Origin: Chryseobacterium sp. YIM B08800
Lineage (GTDB): Bacteria; Bacteroidota; Bacteroidia; Flavobacteriales; Weeksellaceae
Length of the DNA: 64,000 nt
Assembly: GCF_026163565.1 (NCBI RefSeq)
Contig: NZ_JAPDKN010000003.1
Location: 1-64,000 of the forward strand
Direction: 5' to 3'
The notes below the pieces were generated by a model. That model was not told the DNA's origin and did no database searches. It saw nothing but the letters and a program-made list of their open reading frames with translations. Of this stretch, positions 49,074 to 58,625 are shown in pieces (the stretch's first letter is position 1; every line of letters begins with the position of its first letter). Position numbers and translations under genes: made by a program.

Positions 49074-50306
49074 ATGCTAGAAAAGAAACAACATAACTAC
49101 GAAAAGGCAGTTTTGGTGGGCGTTGTCACCCAAAATCAGGATGAAGATAAGTTGCAGGAATATATGGACGAGCTGGAGTTTTTAGCCTTCACAGCAGGCG
49201 CTACGGTAGACAGACGTTTTACTCAGAAATTAACCCAGCCCGATTCTAAAACTTTTGTAGGAAGCGGAAAAGCACAGGAAATAAAAGAATATGTAAAGGA
49301 AAACGAGATAGGAACCATTATTTTTGATGATGAATTATCTCCTTCTCAGCTTAAAAATCTTGAAAAAGAAATTGAAGTAAAAATTCTCGACAGAACCAAT
49401 CTTATTCTCGATATTTTCGCACAGAGGGCTCAAACTTCTTACGCAAGAACTCAGGTAGAACTGGCTCAGTACCAATACCTTCTTCCCCGATTGACAAGAA
49501 TGTGGACTCACCTTGAAAGACAGAAAGGGGGAATCGGAATGCGTGGTCCCGGTGAAACAGAGATTGAAACCGATAGAAGGATTATCCGTGACAGAATATC
49601 TTTGCTGAAAGATAAACTGAAAATCATCGACAAACAAATGGCAACCCAGCGTAACAACCGAGGAAAAGTCGTTCGTGCCGCTTTGGTAGGATATACCAAT
49701 GTAGGAAAGTCAACATTGATGAATGCTATTTCTAAATCTGATGTTTTTGCTGAAAATAAACTTTTTGCAACGTTAGATACAACAGTAAGAAAAGTAGTAA
49801 TCGGAAATTTACCTTTTCTTTTAACAGATACCGTAGGTTTCATCAGAAAATTACCGACTCAGTTGGTCGAATCTTTCAAATCTACTCTGGATGAGGTACG
49901 TGAAGCTGATCTTTTGATTCATGTGGTCGATATTTCGCACGAAAGCTTTGAAGATCACATCGAGTCTGTAAATCAGATTTTAATGGAAATCAATGCGCAT
50001 CAGAAGCCAATGATTATGGTTTTCAACAAGATTGATGATTTCAGCTACGAGAAAAAAGATGAAGATGATCTTACGCCAAGTTCAAACAAAAATGTCTCTC
50101 TTGAAGAATGGAAAAAAACATGGATGGCAAAATCTAAACATCCTGCAGTTTTCATTTCTGCTCTTACGAAAGAAAATTTCCCAGAAATGAAAAGACTGGT
50201 GTATGATGAGGTAATGAAGATTCATATTTCAAGATTTCCGTACAACGATTTTCTTTTCGAATATTTCGATAACGACGAAGACGAAGCATCAGAAAAAGAA
50301 GATTAA
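49074..50306 (+). CDS. hflX: GTPase HflX
   Basis: The 410-residue ribosome-binding GTPase has an N-terminal nucleotide-binding domain (AVLVGVVTQNQDEDKLQEYM) and a GTP_bdg linker with RTNLILDIFAQRAQTSYART, YLLPRLTRMWTHLERQ and GMRGPGETEIETDRR. The G domain has G1 GYTNVGKST (about 202-210), G3 DTVGF (about 249-253), G4 NKID and G5 SAL. HflX splits stalled or stressed 70S ribosomes. It shares TAATG with the next gene, so they are translationally coupled. Confidence 0.97.
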   Translation: MLEKKQHNYEKAVLVGVVTQNQDEDKLQEYMDELEFLAFTAGATVDRRFTQKLTQPDSKTFVGSGKAQEIKEYVKENEIGTIIFDDELSPSQLKNLEKEIEVKILDRTNLILDIFAQRAQTSYARTQVELAQYQYLLPRLTRMWTHLERQKGGIGMRGPGETEIETDRRIIRDRISLLKDKLKIIDKQMATQRNNRGKVVRAALVGYTNVGKSTLMNAISKSDVFAENKLFATLDTTVRKVVIGNLPFLLTDTVGFIRKLPTQLVESFKSTLDEVREADLLIHVVDISHESFEDHIESVNQILMEINAHQKPMIMVFNKIDDFSYEKKDEDDLTPSSNKNVSLEEWKKTWMAKSKHPAVFISALTKENFPEMKRLVYDEVMKIHISRFPYNDFLFEYFDNDEDEASEKED

Positions 50307-50941
50307 TGAATTACAGAATTGTATTCTTTTTACTTATTCTTCCGTTTTTTGGTTTGAGCCAAAAGACAAAGCTCGATTTGAAAAATATCGAAAAAAATCT
50401 TAGCAATCCAAGGTCTGTTTACAACTACGACAGACTTATTTTTAAATATAAAGGGCTTCCAAAATCAATAGACAGTACAGAAGCAGAGCATTTGTACTAC
50501 GGAAGAAACTTCAGAAACGATCTGGTTTCTCAAACGGGAGACGATTTTAAAGAGTTGGCAGAAGCTTTCAAGAGCAATAATTTTACAGAATGCATCAGGC
50601 TTGGTAAAATACTTTACGCAAAAGATCCTACCAACCTTGATGTGATTCTTATTCTGCTCCGTGCTTATGATCAGACAAAAGATATAAGCAACTTTTCGCA
50701 TCACATCGCACAACTGCGACTTCTTACAGGTGCTATAAAAAATTCGGGAGACGGTAAATCAGAAAAAACCGCCTATAAAGTAAACAACGTGGGAGATGAA
50801 TATATCTTCCTCAATGTGATGAATGTAGGACAAGGTTATACCAGAAGTTCTAAAACACTGAAAGACGGTATTATTGACGTTTGGGAAAAAGACGGCAACA
50901 AAATTTATATCAAAGTACTTTATTTAAACTTAATTTTTTAA
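50306..50941 (+). CDS. DUF4919-family exported protein
   Basis: The 211-residue protein has a signal peptide (RIVFFLLILPFFGLSQ) and a helical region with a TPR-like feel: NPRSVYNYDRLIFKYKGLPK, LYYGRNFRNDL, FTECIRLGKILYAKDPTNLD. The conserved C-terminus YIFLNVMNVGQGYTRSSKTL and the DVWEKDGNKIYIKVLY end are characteristic of DUF4919. Role unknown. The start codon overlaps the hflX stop by one base. Confidence 0.8.
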   Translation: MNYRIVFFLLILPFFGLSQKTKLDLKNIEKNLSNPRSVYNYDRLIFKYKGLPKSIDSTEAEHLYYGRNFRNDLVSQTGDDFKELAEAFKSNNFTECIRLGKILYAKDPTNLDVILILLRAYDQTKDISNFSHHIAQLRLLTGAIKNSGDGKSEKTAYKVNNVGDEYIFLNVMNVGQGYTRSSKTLKDGIIDVWEKDGNKIYIKVLYLNLIF

Positions 50942-50952
50942 ACAACAAATTT

Positions 50953-52239
50953 TTGGAATTATATTATTCATTTTCAGCACTCATCGTATTAGCATCAATT
51001 TTTGCATATATCAACTACAGGTTTTTAAAACTTCCGAGTACTATCGGGATTATGGTTATTGCCATTGTGGTATCGATCATTTTGGTTTTGTTTGGTGAAA
51101 ACTTTCTTCCTAAAACATTCGGTCATCTGAATGATTTGATGAACAGTATCGACTTTACCGAAGTTCTGATGGGAGCAATGCTTAATTTCCTTCTTTTCGC
51201 AGGAGGAATCCATATTAATATTAATGATTTAAAAGAACAATTTCGGCCGGTTCTTATATTTTCAACAGCCGGGGTGATTATTTCTACCTTTATCGTAGGA
51301 TTCGGAATGTTTTATTTGTTGCCGTTGGTAGGATTAAAAATTCCATTTATCTACTGTTTGGTATTTGGAGCATTGATTTCGCCTACCGATCCAGTTGCGG
51401 TTTTAAGTATTTTAAAACAAGCGAATGTTTCCAAATCTTTAGAAACAAAAATTGCCGGAGAATCATTATTTAATGACGGTATGGCGGTTGTGGTTTTTAC
51501 AGTGGTTTTACAGTTGGCTGTAGGAAAAGAAATAGATTTAGGAATCGAAAATATTGCAGTTTTATTAGCGAAAGAAGCGGGTGGAGGTTTGGCTTTGGGA
51601 GTTGCTTTAGGATGGGTAACTTCAAGATTGATGCGTGAGATTGATGATTATATTATTTCGGTTTTGGTAACGCTTGCTGTAGTAATGGGAGGTTATCTTG
51701 TCGCAAGACAAATGCATGTTTCCGGTCCTTTAACGATGGTTGCGGCAGGTTTATTTATGGGTAATTTTAATGTTAAATTTAAAATGAAATCCATCACTCA
51801 GGATTATCTGATTAAATTCTGGGAGCTGATTGACGAAATTCTGAATGCTGTTTTGTTCCTTTTCATTGGGTTTGAATTGTTGATGATTAAAGACTTAAAC
51901 CATTACATGATTCCTGGATTATTGGCGATTGTTGTGGTTCTTTGTGCGAGATTTGCTTCAATTTGGGGACCTACAAAATTTATGTCTTTCAGAACGAGAT
52001 TTAGTCCGCAAACAATAAAAGTCTTGTTTTGGGGTGGAATTCGAGGTGGTGTTTCCATCGCCTTGGCAATGTCGATTCCGAAAAACGAATACAGCAATGC
52101 TATTTTAAGTATTACTTATTGTGTGGTTGTGTTTTCTATTGTTGTTCAGGGTCTTACGATTGCTAAAGTTGCCAATCCTAAGCAGATTGCCAAAGAAGAA
52201 CAAGAGCAGGAAAGTATTGCTTTAGAAGAAGGTCATTAA
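50953..52239 (+). CDS. CPA1-type sodium/proton antiporter
   Basis: The protein is about 428 residues from the TTG at 50953. The frame is open from 50881, but that would overlap DUF4919 by 61 bases and add a non-hydrophobic stretch, so UUG is my choice and is uncertain. About 12 transmembrane segments are seen (SALIVLASIFAYINYRFLKL, IMVIAIVVSIILVLFGENFL). Transport residues occur in LISPTDPVAVLSILK, GESLFNDGMAVVVF and the later FWGGIRGGVSIALA. It exchanges Na+ or K+ for H+ across the inner membrane. Confidence 0.9.
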   Translation: MELYYSFSALIVLASIFAYINYRFLKLPSTIGIMVIAIVVSIILVLFGENFLPKTFGHLNDLMNSIDFTEVLMGAMLNFLLFAGGIHININDLKEQFRPVLIFSTAGVIISTFIVGFGMFYLLPLVGLKIPFIYCLVFGALISPTDPVAVLSILKQANVSKSLETKIAGESLFNDGMAVVVFTVVLQLAVGKEIDLGIENIAVLLAKEAGGGLALGVALGWVTSRLMREIDDYIISVLVTLAVVMGGYLVARQMHVSGPLTMVAAGLFMGNFNVKFKMKSITQDYLIKFWELIDEILNAVLFLFIGFELLMIKDLNHYMIPGLLAIVVVLCARFASIWGPTKFMSFRTRFSPQTIKVLFWGGIRGGVSIALAMSIPKNEYSNAILSITYCVVVFSIVVQGLTIAKVANPKQIAKEEQEQESIALEEGH

Positions 52240-52253
52240 TCTTTTATAAATCA

Positions 52254-52973
52254 ATGAGTACAATTCTTAAAGAAATCAAAGAATCATTAGTTGTTTTATC
52301 CATTCCCGAAAAAGCAGCTTTTTTTCCTAAGTTTTTCAAAACAGGAAAAGGAGAATATGGGGAAGGTGATTTGTTTTTGGGAGTAAAAGTTCCCGATCAA
52401 CGAACTGTTGCCAAAGAATATTATGCTAAAATTTCTTTAGATGAATTGAGCGAGTTGCTTTCTTCGCCTTATCATGAGCATCGTTTAACGGCTTTAATAA
52501 TGTTGATTTCAAAATTTGAAAAAACAAAAGATCTATCCGTAAAAGAAGAAATCATCAATTTCTATCTTAAACATCTTGATTTTGTTAATAATTGGGATCT
52601 GGTTGATACGAGCTGTTATAAAATTTTAGGCAGATATGCTTTTGAAAATCAGAAAGAAAACCTTTTGAGAACACTTGCAGATTCTGACCAAATGTGGCAC
52701 AAAAGAATTGCTGTTGTAGGAACGATGCATTATATAAAAAAGGGTTCATTTGAACTGACGAAAGAGTTTGTTACGCAAAATCTTTATCATCCGCATGATT
52801 TGATGCACAAAGCAAACGGCTGGCTTTTAAGAGAAATGGGAAACAAAAATGAGGCAGAGTTAATATCCTATTTAAATCAATATTACAAAAAAATGCCAAG
52901 AACCTGCCTTCGTTATGCCATCGAAAAATTAGACGAAGAATTGCGTCAGGATTATCTGAAAGGCAGAATTTAA
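52254..52973 (+). CDS. AlkD-like DNA alkylation repair protein
   Basis: The 239-residue HEAT-like-repeat protein matches the DNA_alkylation family of 3-methyladenine or 7-methylguanine glycosylases. Landmarks are FFKTGKGEYGEGDLFLGVKV (about 25-44), EHRLTALIMLISKFEK (about 82-97), the VNNWDLVDTSCYKILGRY segment (about 113-130, catalytic Asp and Trp), MWHKRIAVVGTMHYI and the C-terminal PRTCLRYAIEKLD. It excises alkylated bases without base flipping. It is 14 bases after the antiporter gene. Confidence 0.92.
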   Translation: MSTILKEIKESLVVLSIPEKAAFFPKFFKTGKGEYGEGDLFLGVKVPDQRTVAKEYYAKISLDELSELLSSPYHEHRLTALIMLISKFEKTKDLSVKEEIINFYLKHLDFVNNWDLVDTSCYKILGRYAFENQKENLLRTLADSDQMWHKRIAVVGTMHYIKKGSFELTKEFVTQNLYHPHDLMHKANGWLLREMGNKNEAELISYLNQYYKKMPRTCLRYAIEKLDEELRQDYLKGRI

Positions 52974-53042
52974 ACATGATTGATTTCACCTTTTGAAGAG
53001 GTAAATTAAAAATTAAGTAAATTTGCTTCTCAACACGAACTT

Positions 53043-53711
53043 ATGAAAATATATTTCAGGCACATTTTTCTGCTGATCCCTTTATTTCTTTTGACAAGCT
53101 GTTTTGATATTCTTGATAAAGTAAATGTCAAAGCAGACGGAAGCGGAGAATATTCGCTCATTTTGAATGCCAGTAAAAGCAAAACAAGATTGGCTTCCAT
53201 CTCAAAAATGGAAACCGTAAATGGGAAAAAAGTTCCTAAAAAAGCTGAAATTGAAGCTAAAATTAACGAAGCTGCAAGAATTTTTAAAAGCGTTCCCGGA
53301 ATATCCAACGTTAAAACTTCTATGGATTTTGATAATTACATTCTTAAATTAAGCTGTAATTTCAAAAAAATAGAAAATATAAATGCCGGATTAGAGCAAC
53401 TTAAGGCTAAAAATGTTTTAGGAAAAATGGTTCCTACCCAAATTTACAGTCAAAGTTCGGACAAAAAGACTTTCACCAGAAATAAAATCAATACTTTCAA
53501 AAGTGATTACGACAAACTGAGTAAAGCTGATAAAGAGATTTTTAATGATGCAAAATACACTTCGATCTTACAGTTTGAAAGTATCATTAAATCTCAATCT
53601 AATTCCGCTTATTTATTGTCTCCCAACAAGAAAGCCTTAAAGCTGAACGGAAATATCTTAGATTTTATTCTTCAGAAAAAACAGATTCAAAACAATATTA
53701 TTCTACAATAA
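53043..53711 (+). CDS. Lipoprotein of unknown function (three-gene exported cluster, gene 1)
   Basis: The 222-residue protein has a lipoprotein signal (KIYFRHIFLLIPLFLLTSC; lipobox Cys about 20). The mature part opens FDILDKVNVKADGSGEYSLI and has a long helical segment VPKKAEIEAKINEAARIFKS followed by beta strands. I do not recognise a family; the layout recalls DUF4836-type neighbours in Bacteroidota. It is 12 bases upstream of a larger exported protein and likely co-transcribed. Confidence 0.65.
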   Translation: MKIYFRHIFLLIPLFLLTSCFDILDKVNVKADGSGEYSLILNASKSKTRLASISKMETVNGKKVPKKAEIEAKINEAARIFKSVPGISNVKTSMDFDNYILKLSCNFKKIENINAGLEQLKAKNVLGKMVPTQIYSQSSDKKTFTRNKINTFKSDYDKLSKADKEIFNDAKYTSILQFESIIKSQSNSAYLLSPNKKALKLNGNILDFILQKKQIQNNIILQ

Positions 53712-53723
53712 CCAAACTCAAAT

Positions 53724-55796
53724 ATGAAATCTCTACTTTTAAAAACACAAACCATTTTTTTAATTTTTTTCTGTTTTGTGCTAAATTTTGCACAAAATAA
53801 CATGAAAATTCCACAGAATGTGGTTTTTTACATGGAAGTGAACGGAAAACAGCTTAATAAAAAAGTTAACTGGGAAAAATTCAATCCTTTCTTACAGGAA
53901 ATTACAAAAGATAAAGACAAAAATAAAAAAGCATCGTGGAATGATTATTCTAAAACAGGAGTGAAATACGATGCCACACAGTATCATTATGCAACGATGA
54001 ATGATTCTGTGAAGTCTTACAACACGCATTTTACTTTAGAAAATCCTGAAAAATTTCAGGAGTTTATCAATTCGATCAAGAAAAAAGGGCAGGAGGTAAC
54101 TAAGAAAAATAATTACTCATACGTCGATATTGATGACAATATTTTTGTTGGCTGGAACGGAAAACGTGCTGTTTTGAGCCTAATTAGCTACGAAAAGCCT
54201 TATAAAGGAAGCTGGATGGATGATATTGCAGCTGCAGACAGTGCTGCAATGGTGGTAGATAGTGCTGCTGTTGCCATTGACAGTGCGTATGTGGAAGAAG
54301 AAAAACCATTCGATTATAAAGAAGAAATTCAATATCTGAAAGATGATATTAAATATTTAAAAGAAAGCATTAAAGATAATAATGCTGAAATCTCAAAGCT
54401 CCAGAAAGACATTAAATACCTTGAAAAGCATCACAAATATCCGGAAGAAAAGAAAGTTCCCGAATCGGATGAAGCTGTAAAAGATTCTGTTTATACTCCA
54501 AACGTAGAAATTTTGCCACCTTCAGTTTCGCAGGATGATTATTATAGTGAAGATCCTTATGAAGTAGATTCCGCTTATCAGAAAGAAATGGATTCGCTGA
54601 ATATTGAAAAATTTAAAATCGTTAAAAAGTTTGCTGAAAATAGTTTTAATGAGTATTTCAATTCAAACGGTGAACTTTCGGTGACCAAAGATCTATTAAG
54701 TTTCAGAGACCCTAATTCGGATGTCTTTATCTACGCAGATTACGGAAAGATTGTGAACGAAGGAATCTACGGCAAAATGCCTGCAAACTTCAATTTTATG
54801 GGTGTTTTAGGCAAAATGTATAATTCGAATACTTCTTACAACCTGTATTTCGATAAAGATAAAGTAAGGCTCGTTAATAATTATCAGCATAAAGATCCTG
54901 AAACACAAAAGAATATTTCTGAGGTTTATAAAGGGAAGAAAAACAAAAAACTGACTGCTTTAATCAATGATAAAAGTGTGGGTTATTATGTGATGAATGT
55001 GAATGGTTTTAAATATTTTGATATGATGTACGGCTTGCTGAAAAATACGGGCGAAACTGAATATCAGAAAGAAATGGAACTGATGATGGAAACGATGAAA
55101 ATTGTTTTGGATGAAGAAGCTATTGCAAAAATTGCTCCCGGAAACGGAATTTTCGTTCTGAATGAATTGAAATCTAAAAACGTAGAATACACCGATTACG
55201 ATTACGACGACGATTATAACGAAAAAGAAGTAAAGAAAACCAAAGATGTGATGGTTCCCGATTTTACGTTTGCCTTCGCTACGGAAAACGAAAACTATTG
55301 GAAACGTGTTTTCAATGTATTGACTTCCAATAAAGTTTTTGCCAAAAATTTCTCTAAAAATGGCGAGTTTTACGTCTTTAAAGATGAGAAAAATAAAAAC
55401 GGATATGTTGATCAGTTATTTTTCACGGTAAAAGAAGGAATTGTTTACGTGACGACTTCGAAAGATAATGTCAATGCGAATAATCAGTCTGAAGTTTCTA
55501 AGCAGTGGATGAAAGATTCTTCTAAATATCCTTTGTCCGGAAGATTAAATATTCAGAAGCTTTTGATTGGTTTAGATAAAGAATTTAAAAGTAAATCTGA
55601 AAGAAAAACACTAGATTTCTTAAGAAAAAATGTAGGTGAGGTTTATTTTAAAACTGAAGCAAAAGGCGGAAGCATTCAGACGGAAATGAATTATAATATT
55701 AAAAATTCTTCAGAAAACAGTTTGATGTATTTCTTCGATTTGTTTGATGAAATATACAAGATTTCAGAGTCTGAAAAACCTTCAAAAACGTTTTAA
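53724..55796 (+). CDS. Large exported protein with a coiled coil (cluster gene 2)
   Basis: The 690-residue protein has a signal peptide (TQTIFLIFFCFVLNFAQ). Residues about 30-170 are an alpha/beta domain, and about 196-245 a charged coiled coil (EEIQYLKDDIKYLKESIKDN, AEISKLQKDIKYLEKH). An Asp/Ser/Tyr-rich linker and a second long alpha/beta part follow, with a repeated acidic DYDYDDDYNEKE near residue 493. I know no family with certainty. It may sense or scaffold in the periplasm; this is inference from its layout only. Confidence 0.6.
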   Translation: MKSLLLKTQTIFLIFFCFVLNFAQNNMKIPQNVVFYMEVNGKQLNKKVNWEKFNPFLQEITKDKDKNKKASWNDYSKTGVKYDATQYHYATMNDSVKSYNTHFTLENPEKFQEFINSIKKKGQEVTKKNNYSYVDIDDNIFVGWNGKRAVLSLISYEKPYKGSWMDDIAAADSAAMVVDSAAVAIDSAYVEEEKPFDYKEEIQYLKDDIKYLKESIKDNNAEISKLQKDIKYLEKHHKYPEEKKVPESDEAVKDSVYTPNVEILPPSVSQDDYYSEDPYEVDSAYQKEMDSLNIEKFKIVKKFAENSFNEYFNSNGELSVTKDLLSFRDPNSDVFIYADYGKIVNEGIYGKMPANFNFMGVLGKMYNSNTSYNLYFDKDKVRLVNNYQHKDPETQKNISEVYKGKKNKKLTALINDKSVGYYVMNVNGFKYFDMMYGLLKNTGETEYQKEMELMMETMKIVLDEEAIAKIAPGNGIFVLNELKSKNVEYTDYDYDDDYNEKEVKKTKDVMVPDFTFAFATENENYWKRVFNVLTSNKVFAKNFSKNGEFYVFKDEKNKNGYVDQLFFTVKEGIVYVTTSKDNVNANNQSEVSKQWMKDSSKYPLSGRLNIQKLLIGLDKEFKSKSERKTLDFLRKNVGEVYFKTEAKGGSIQTEMNYNIKNSSENSLMYFFDLFDEIYKISESEKPSKTF

Positions 55797-55810
55797 AAGG
55801 TATCAATAGA

Positions 55811-55830
55811 AACGGGCTTTAGCCCGTTTT
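55811..55830 (+). terminator. Probable terminator after cluster gene 2
   Basis: AACGGGCT / AGCCCGTT stem with a TT loop, followed by TTCTTAATTTT. A smaller GGCTGTAGCC palindrome is at 55850-55859. Confidence 0.7.
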
Positions 55831-55885
55831 CTTAATTTTAATGTAAATTGGCTGTAGCCAAAAAAGATAATTTTGTAAAAAATTC

Positions 55886-57112
55886 ATGAAGAAAAAATAT
55901 ATTTTTCTTGTCATTATAATCCTGCTTTCGGCTGGAATTTATTTTATGTTTTTTCATAAAGATAAAAGCTTAAAATACATTCCCGAAAATGCAGATGTTG
56001 TTGTTTTGGTTGATGTTAAAAAAGCGACAAGACAATATATTTTCAGCTTTTTAACGCATCCTTCAAAGTGGTTTGAAGATTCTGAAAAAGATAAAAACAA
56101 AATCTCTGTCTCTGATTCCGGTTTAAAAATCCCGGATTTTCTGCAGATTTTTCATTTAAACAATACCAAAATTTCTGAATGGTACACTGTTTTAGAAATC
56201 AAAGATCAGGCGAAGTTTTCAGAATTTTTAAAGAATCGTCAATTTGTAAATAATGGAAAAGATCAATTTAAAAACGATCAGTTTTTTATAAAAATTGATG
56301 GCGAAAAATGTATTGTAGGAACGTCAAACCTGAATTTTAATAATATTGGAAAACCATTATCTCAAAAATTCAGAAATCAGGTTTTGAATGCAGATTCTTT
56401 TATGAATGATGGCTTGGGAAGCCTTTCTTTTCTTTCAGAATTGCGCACACAAAACTTTTCAATCAATGTAAAAGATGACGAAATTGAAATAAAAAACGAA
56501 ACGAATTCTATCGATTTTGAATCATTAATTTCAGATTTAAATAATGAAACTCAATTTCTTAATGCTGAATTAGATTCAGAAAATATAAAAAAAATAAGTT
56601 CTGTTTTTAAAGAAAATAGTTCAGATTCTTTATTAGTTAATCGTTTGAAAATGAGTGCTAATCTTGCGGAAGTAAACGATACGATTATCAGTTATGGTTA
56701 CGACGATAACTTTAATGAAATTGAAAAAATTTCTTATCAGAAAATCGTTCAGCCCGATTATGAAATTCTGCTTCAATCTTCCAATCCAAATAAAACTTTG
56801 GAGTATTTCCAGCATAAAAAATGGATGAATGCGCAAAATCAGTTGACGGCAATTCCTTTTCAGCCTAATTTAATTAGTTCAAATAAGGATCAGATTTCTA
56901 TAATGTCTACCAGAAAATCAGTTGCATTAAACGAAACCAAAAAACAAAATTATATTTTCATCAAAAATAATCATTTATTGTTTTCAGCATTTAAAACTTT
57001 AAATAATCCATTTTTTAAAGAAATAGAATACCTTTTTTACGGAAATAAAAATCAGGATTACACGATGAAAATTAAATTTAAAAAAGAAAAATATCCATTA
57101 ATTTTAAGATAA
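55886..57112 (+). CDS. Membrane-anchored protein of unknown function (cluster gene 3)
   Basis: The 408-residue protein has an N-terminal membrane anchor (KKYIFLVIIILLSAGIYFMF), so it is a periplasmic, inner-membrane-anchored protein. The soluble part opens YIPENADVVVLVDVKKATRQ and is mixed alpha/beta with repeated Asn/Lys-rich stretches; no catalytic motif is seen. The segment PENADVVVLVDV resembles the first strands of cluster gene 2 (IPQNVVFYMEVNGKQ), which suggests that the two are distant paralogues. Confidence 0.6.
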   Translation: MKKKYIFLVIIILLSAGIYFMFFHKDKSLKYIPENADVVVLVDVKKATRQYIFSFLTHPSKWFEDSEKDKNKISVSDSGLKIPDFLQIFHLNNTKISEWYTVLEIKDQAKFSEFLKNRQFVNNGKDQFKNDQFFIKIDGEKCIVGTSNLNFNNIGKPLSQKFRNQVLNADSFMNDGLGSLSFLSELRTQNFSINVKDDEIEIKNETNSIDFESLISDLNNETQFLNAELDSENIKKISSVFKENSSDSLLVNRLKMSANLAEVNDTIISYGYDDNFNEIEKISYQKIVQPDYEILLQSSNPNKTLEYFQHKKWMNAQNQLTAIPFQPNLISSNKDQISIMSTRKSVALNETKKQNYIFIKNNHLLFSAFKTLNNPFFKEIEYLFYGNKNQDYTMKIKFKKEKYPLILR

Positions 57113-57118
57113 AATAAG

Positions 57119-57457
57119 ATGTGTCCTCCTGAAATTGCTTTACTTAAAACATGTACACATTACTTTCTGCATTTGGCTTTTCCTGCAGTTATTGCGTTCG
57201 TTTTTTACCGTAATCAATGGAAAAGAGTGTATTTTATTCTTTTGGCGACCATGTTGGTTGATCTCGACCATTTGTTTGCGAATCCTATTTTCGATCCCGA
57301 CAGAATGAGTGTAGGTTTTCATTTTTTGCATTCTTATTATGCAATTGCGGTTTATTTTTTGCTGCTCTTTTTTAAAGGAAATTTAAGAATTATTGGCATC
57401 GGTTTGCTCTTTCATATGTTGACTGATTATCAGGATTTTGTTTTGTGGTGTCATTAA
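57119..57457 (+). CDS. DUF6122-type small membrane protein
   Basis: The 112-residue protein has about three membrane segments (YFLHLAFPAVIAFVFYRNQW, VYFILLATMLVDLDHLFANP, SYYAIAVYFLLLFFKG). Conserved His/Asp residues occur in HYFLH, MLVDLDHLF, GFHFLHSYYA and HMLTDYQDF, a pattern of a membrane metal or phospholipid-hydrolase-like fold. It matches the Bacteroidota DUF6122 family. It is 6 bases downstream of cluster gene 3. Function unknown. Confidence 0.75.
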   Translation: MCPPEIALLKTCTHYFLHLAFPAVIAFVFYRNQWKRVYFILLATMLVDLDHLFANPIFDPDRMSVGFHFLHSYYAIAVYFLLLFFKGNLRIIGIGLLFHMLTDYQDFVLWCH

Positions 57458-57523
57458 AATATTATTAATATTTTCTTTTAATATTGTGAATTTGATAGAT
57501 TTTTTATATTTTAGAATCACTTT

Positions 57524-58594
57524 ATGAAGCCAAAAGAATTTTTACAATACACCTATATTTTTCCCGTTCTTGCTGTAATTTACTACTTTGCAGGATTCAT
57601 GGGACAAGGAATTATTTCTGATATTATTGCAGGAATTTTATTAACCGGAAGTGTTTTATCTGCTGTACATCATGCAGAAGTAGTCGCTCATAAAGTTGGC
57701 GAACCTTACGGAACGATCATTTTGGCGCTCTGTATCACAATTATTGAAGTTGCGCTTATTGTTTCGTTAATGGTTGCAGGTGGAGAACAGGCCATTACTT
57801 TAGCCAGAGATACAGTTTTTGCAGCTGTAATGATTATCCTCAACGGAATTATTGGTATTTGTGTATTGGTGGGTGGTGTAAAATATTTTGAACAGTTTTT
57901 TGCCCGAACTTCTGCCACAACGTATCTCGTAAGTATTGTTTCTATTTTGGTGATCACTTTGGTGCTTCCCAATTATACTTCCAGTGTCAATGGACCTTAC
58001 TATAATAATGCTCAATTAATTTTTGTTTCTATTGCTTGTCTTGTCATTTATGGTGTGTTTTTAATGGTGCAAACGGTGAGACACAGAAGCTATTTTGTAC
58101 CTGCAGACGGAAATGCAGAAGAACATTTTATACCTAATAAAACGCAAGCAATTGTAAGCTTTTTCTTGTTGGTGGTATGTCTGATTATTGTTGTTTTAAT
58201 GGCAAAAGGACTTTCTAAAACAATCGAAGATATGGTGCAAAGTATGGGTGCTCCCAAATCTTTAGTGGGTGTTATTATTGCAGGTGTTGTGCTTCTTCCG
58301 GAAGGTTTGGCGGCAATTCGTGCAGCGAGAAATAATCAGTTTCAGTCGAGCTTAAATTTAGCTTTAGGATCGGCTTTAGCGAGTATTGGATTGAGTATTC
58401 CTGCAATTTCTGCAGTGAGTATTATGTATGATATTCCTTTGGTTTTGGGTCTTGATAAAAAAGATATTATACTTCTTACTTTGTCTGTATTTATTGTGAT
58501 GTTGTCTTTAAGCCGAGGAAAAACCAATGTTTTGTACGGAACCGTTTTGCTGGTGAATTTAGCAGCTTATATTTTTACCGTAATCGTTCCGTAG
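57524..58594 (+). CDS. ChaA-like calcium/proton exchanger
   Basis: The 356-residue CaCA-family transporter has 11 or so membrane segments. The two alpha-repeats with their acidic residues are VLSAVHHAEVVAHKVGEPYG (about 45-64), then ITIIEVALIVSLM, and GVVLLPEGLAAIRAARNNQF (about 255-274), then SLNLALGSALASIG. It exchanges cytoplasmic Ca2+ (or Na+/K+) for H+. The TXXXE motifs are typical of ChaA/Ca2+:H+ antiporters. It is separated by 66 bases from the DUF6122 gene. Confidence 0.92.
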   Translation: MKPKEFLQYTYIFPVLAVIYYFAGFMGQGIISDIIAGILLTGSVLSAVHHAEVVAHKVGEPYGTIILALCITIIEVALIVSLMVAGGEQAITLARDTVFAAVMIILNGIIGICVLVGGVKYFEQFFARTSATTYLVSIVSILVITLVLPNYTSSVNGPYYNNAQLIFVSIACLVIYGVFLMVQTVRHRSYFVPADGNAEEHFIPNKTQAIVSFFLLVVCLIIVVLMAKGLSKTIEDMVQSMGAPKSLVGVIIAGVVLLPEGLAAIRAARNNQFQSSLNLALGSALASIGLSIPAISAVSIMYDIPLVLGLDKKDIILLTLSVFIVMLSLSRGKTNVLYGTVLLVNLAAYIFTVIVP

Positions 58595-58625
58595 CTTTAA
58601 ACTCGAAACTCGAAACCCTAAATTT

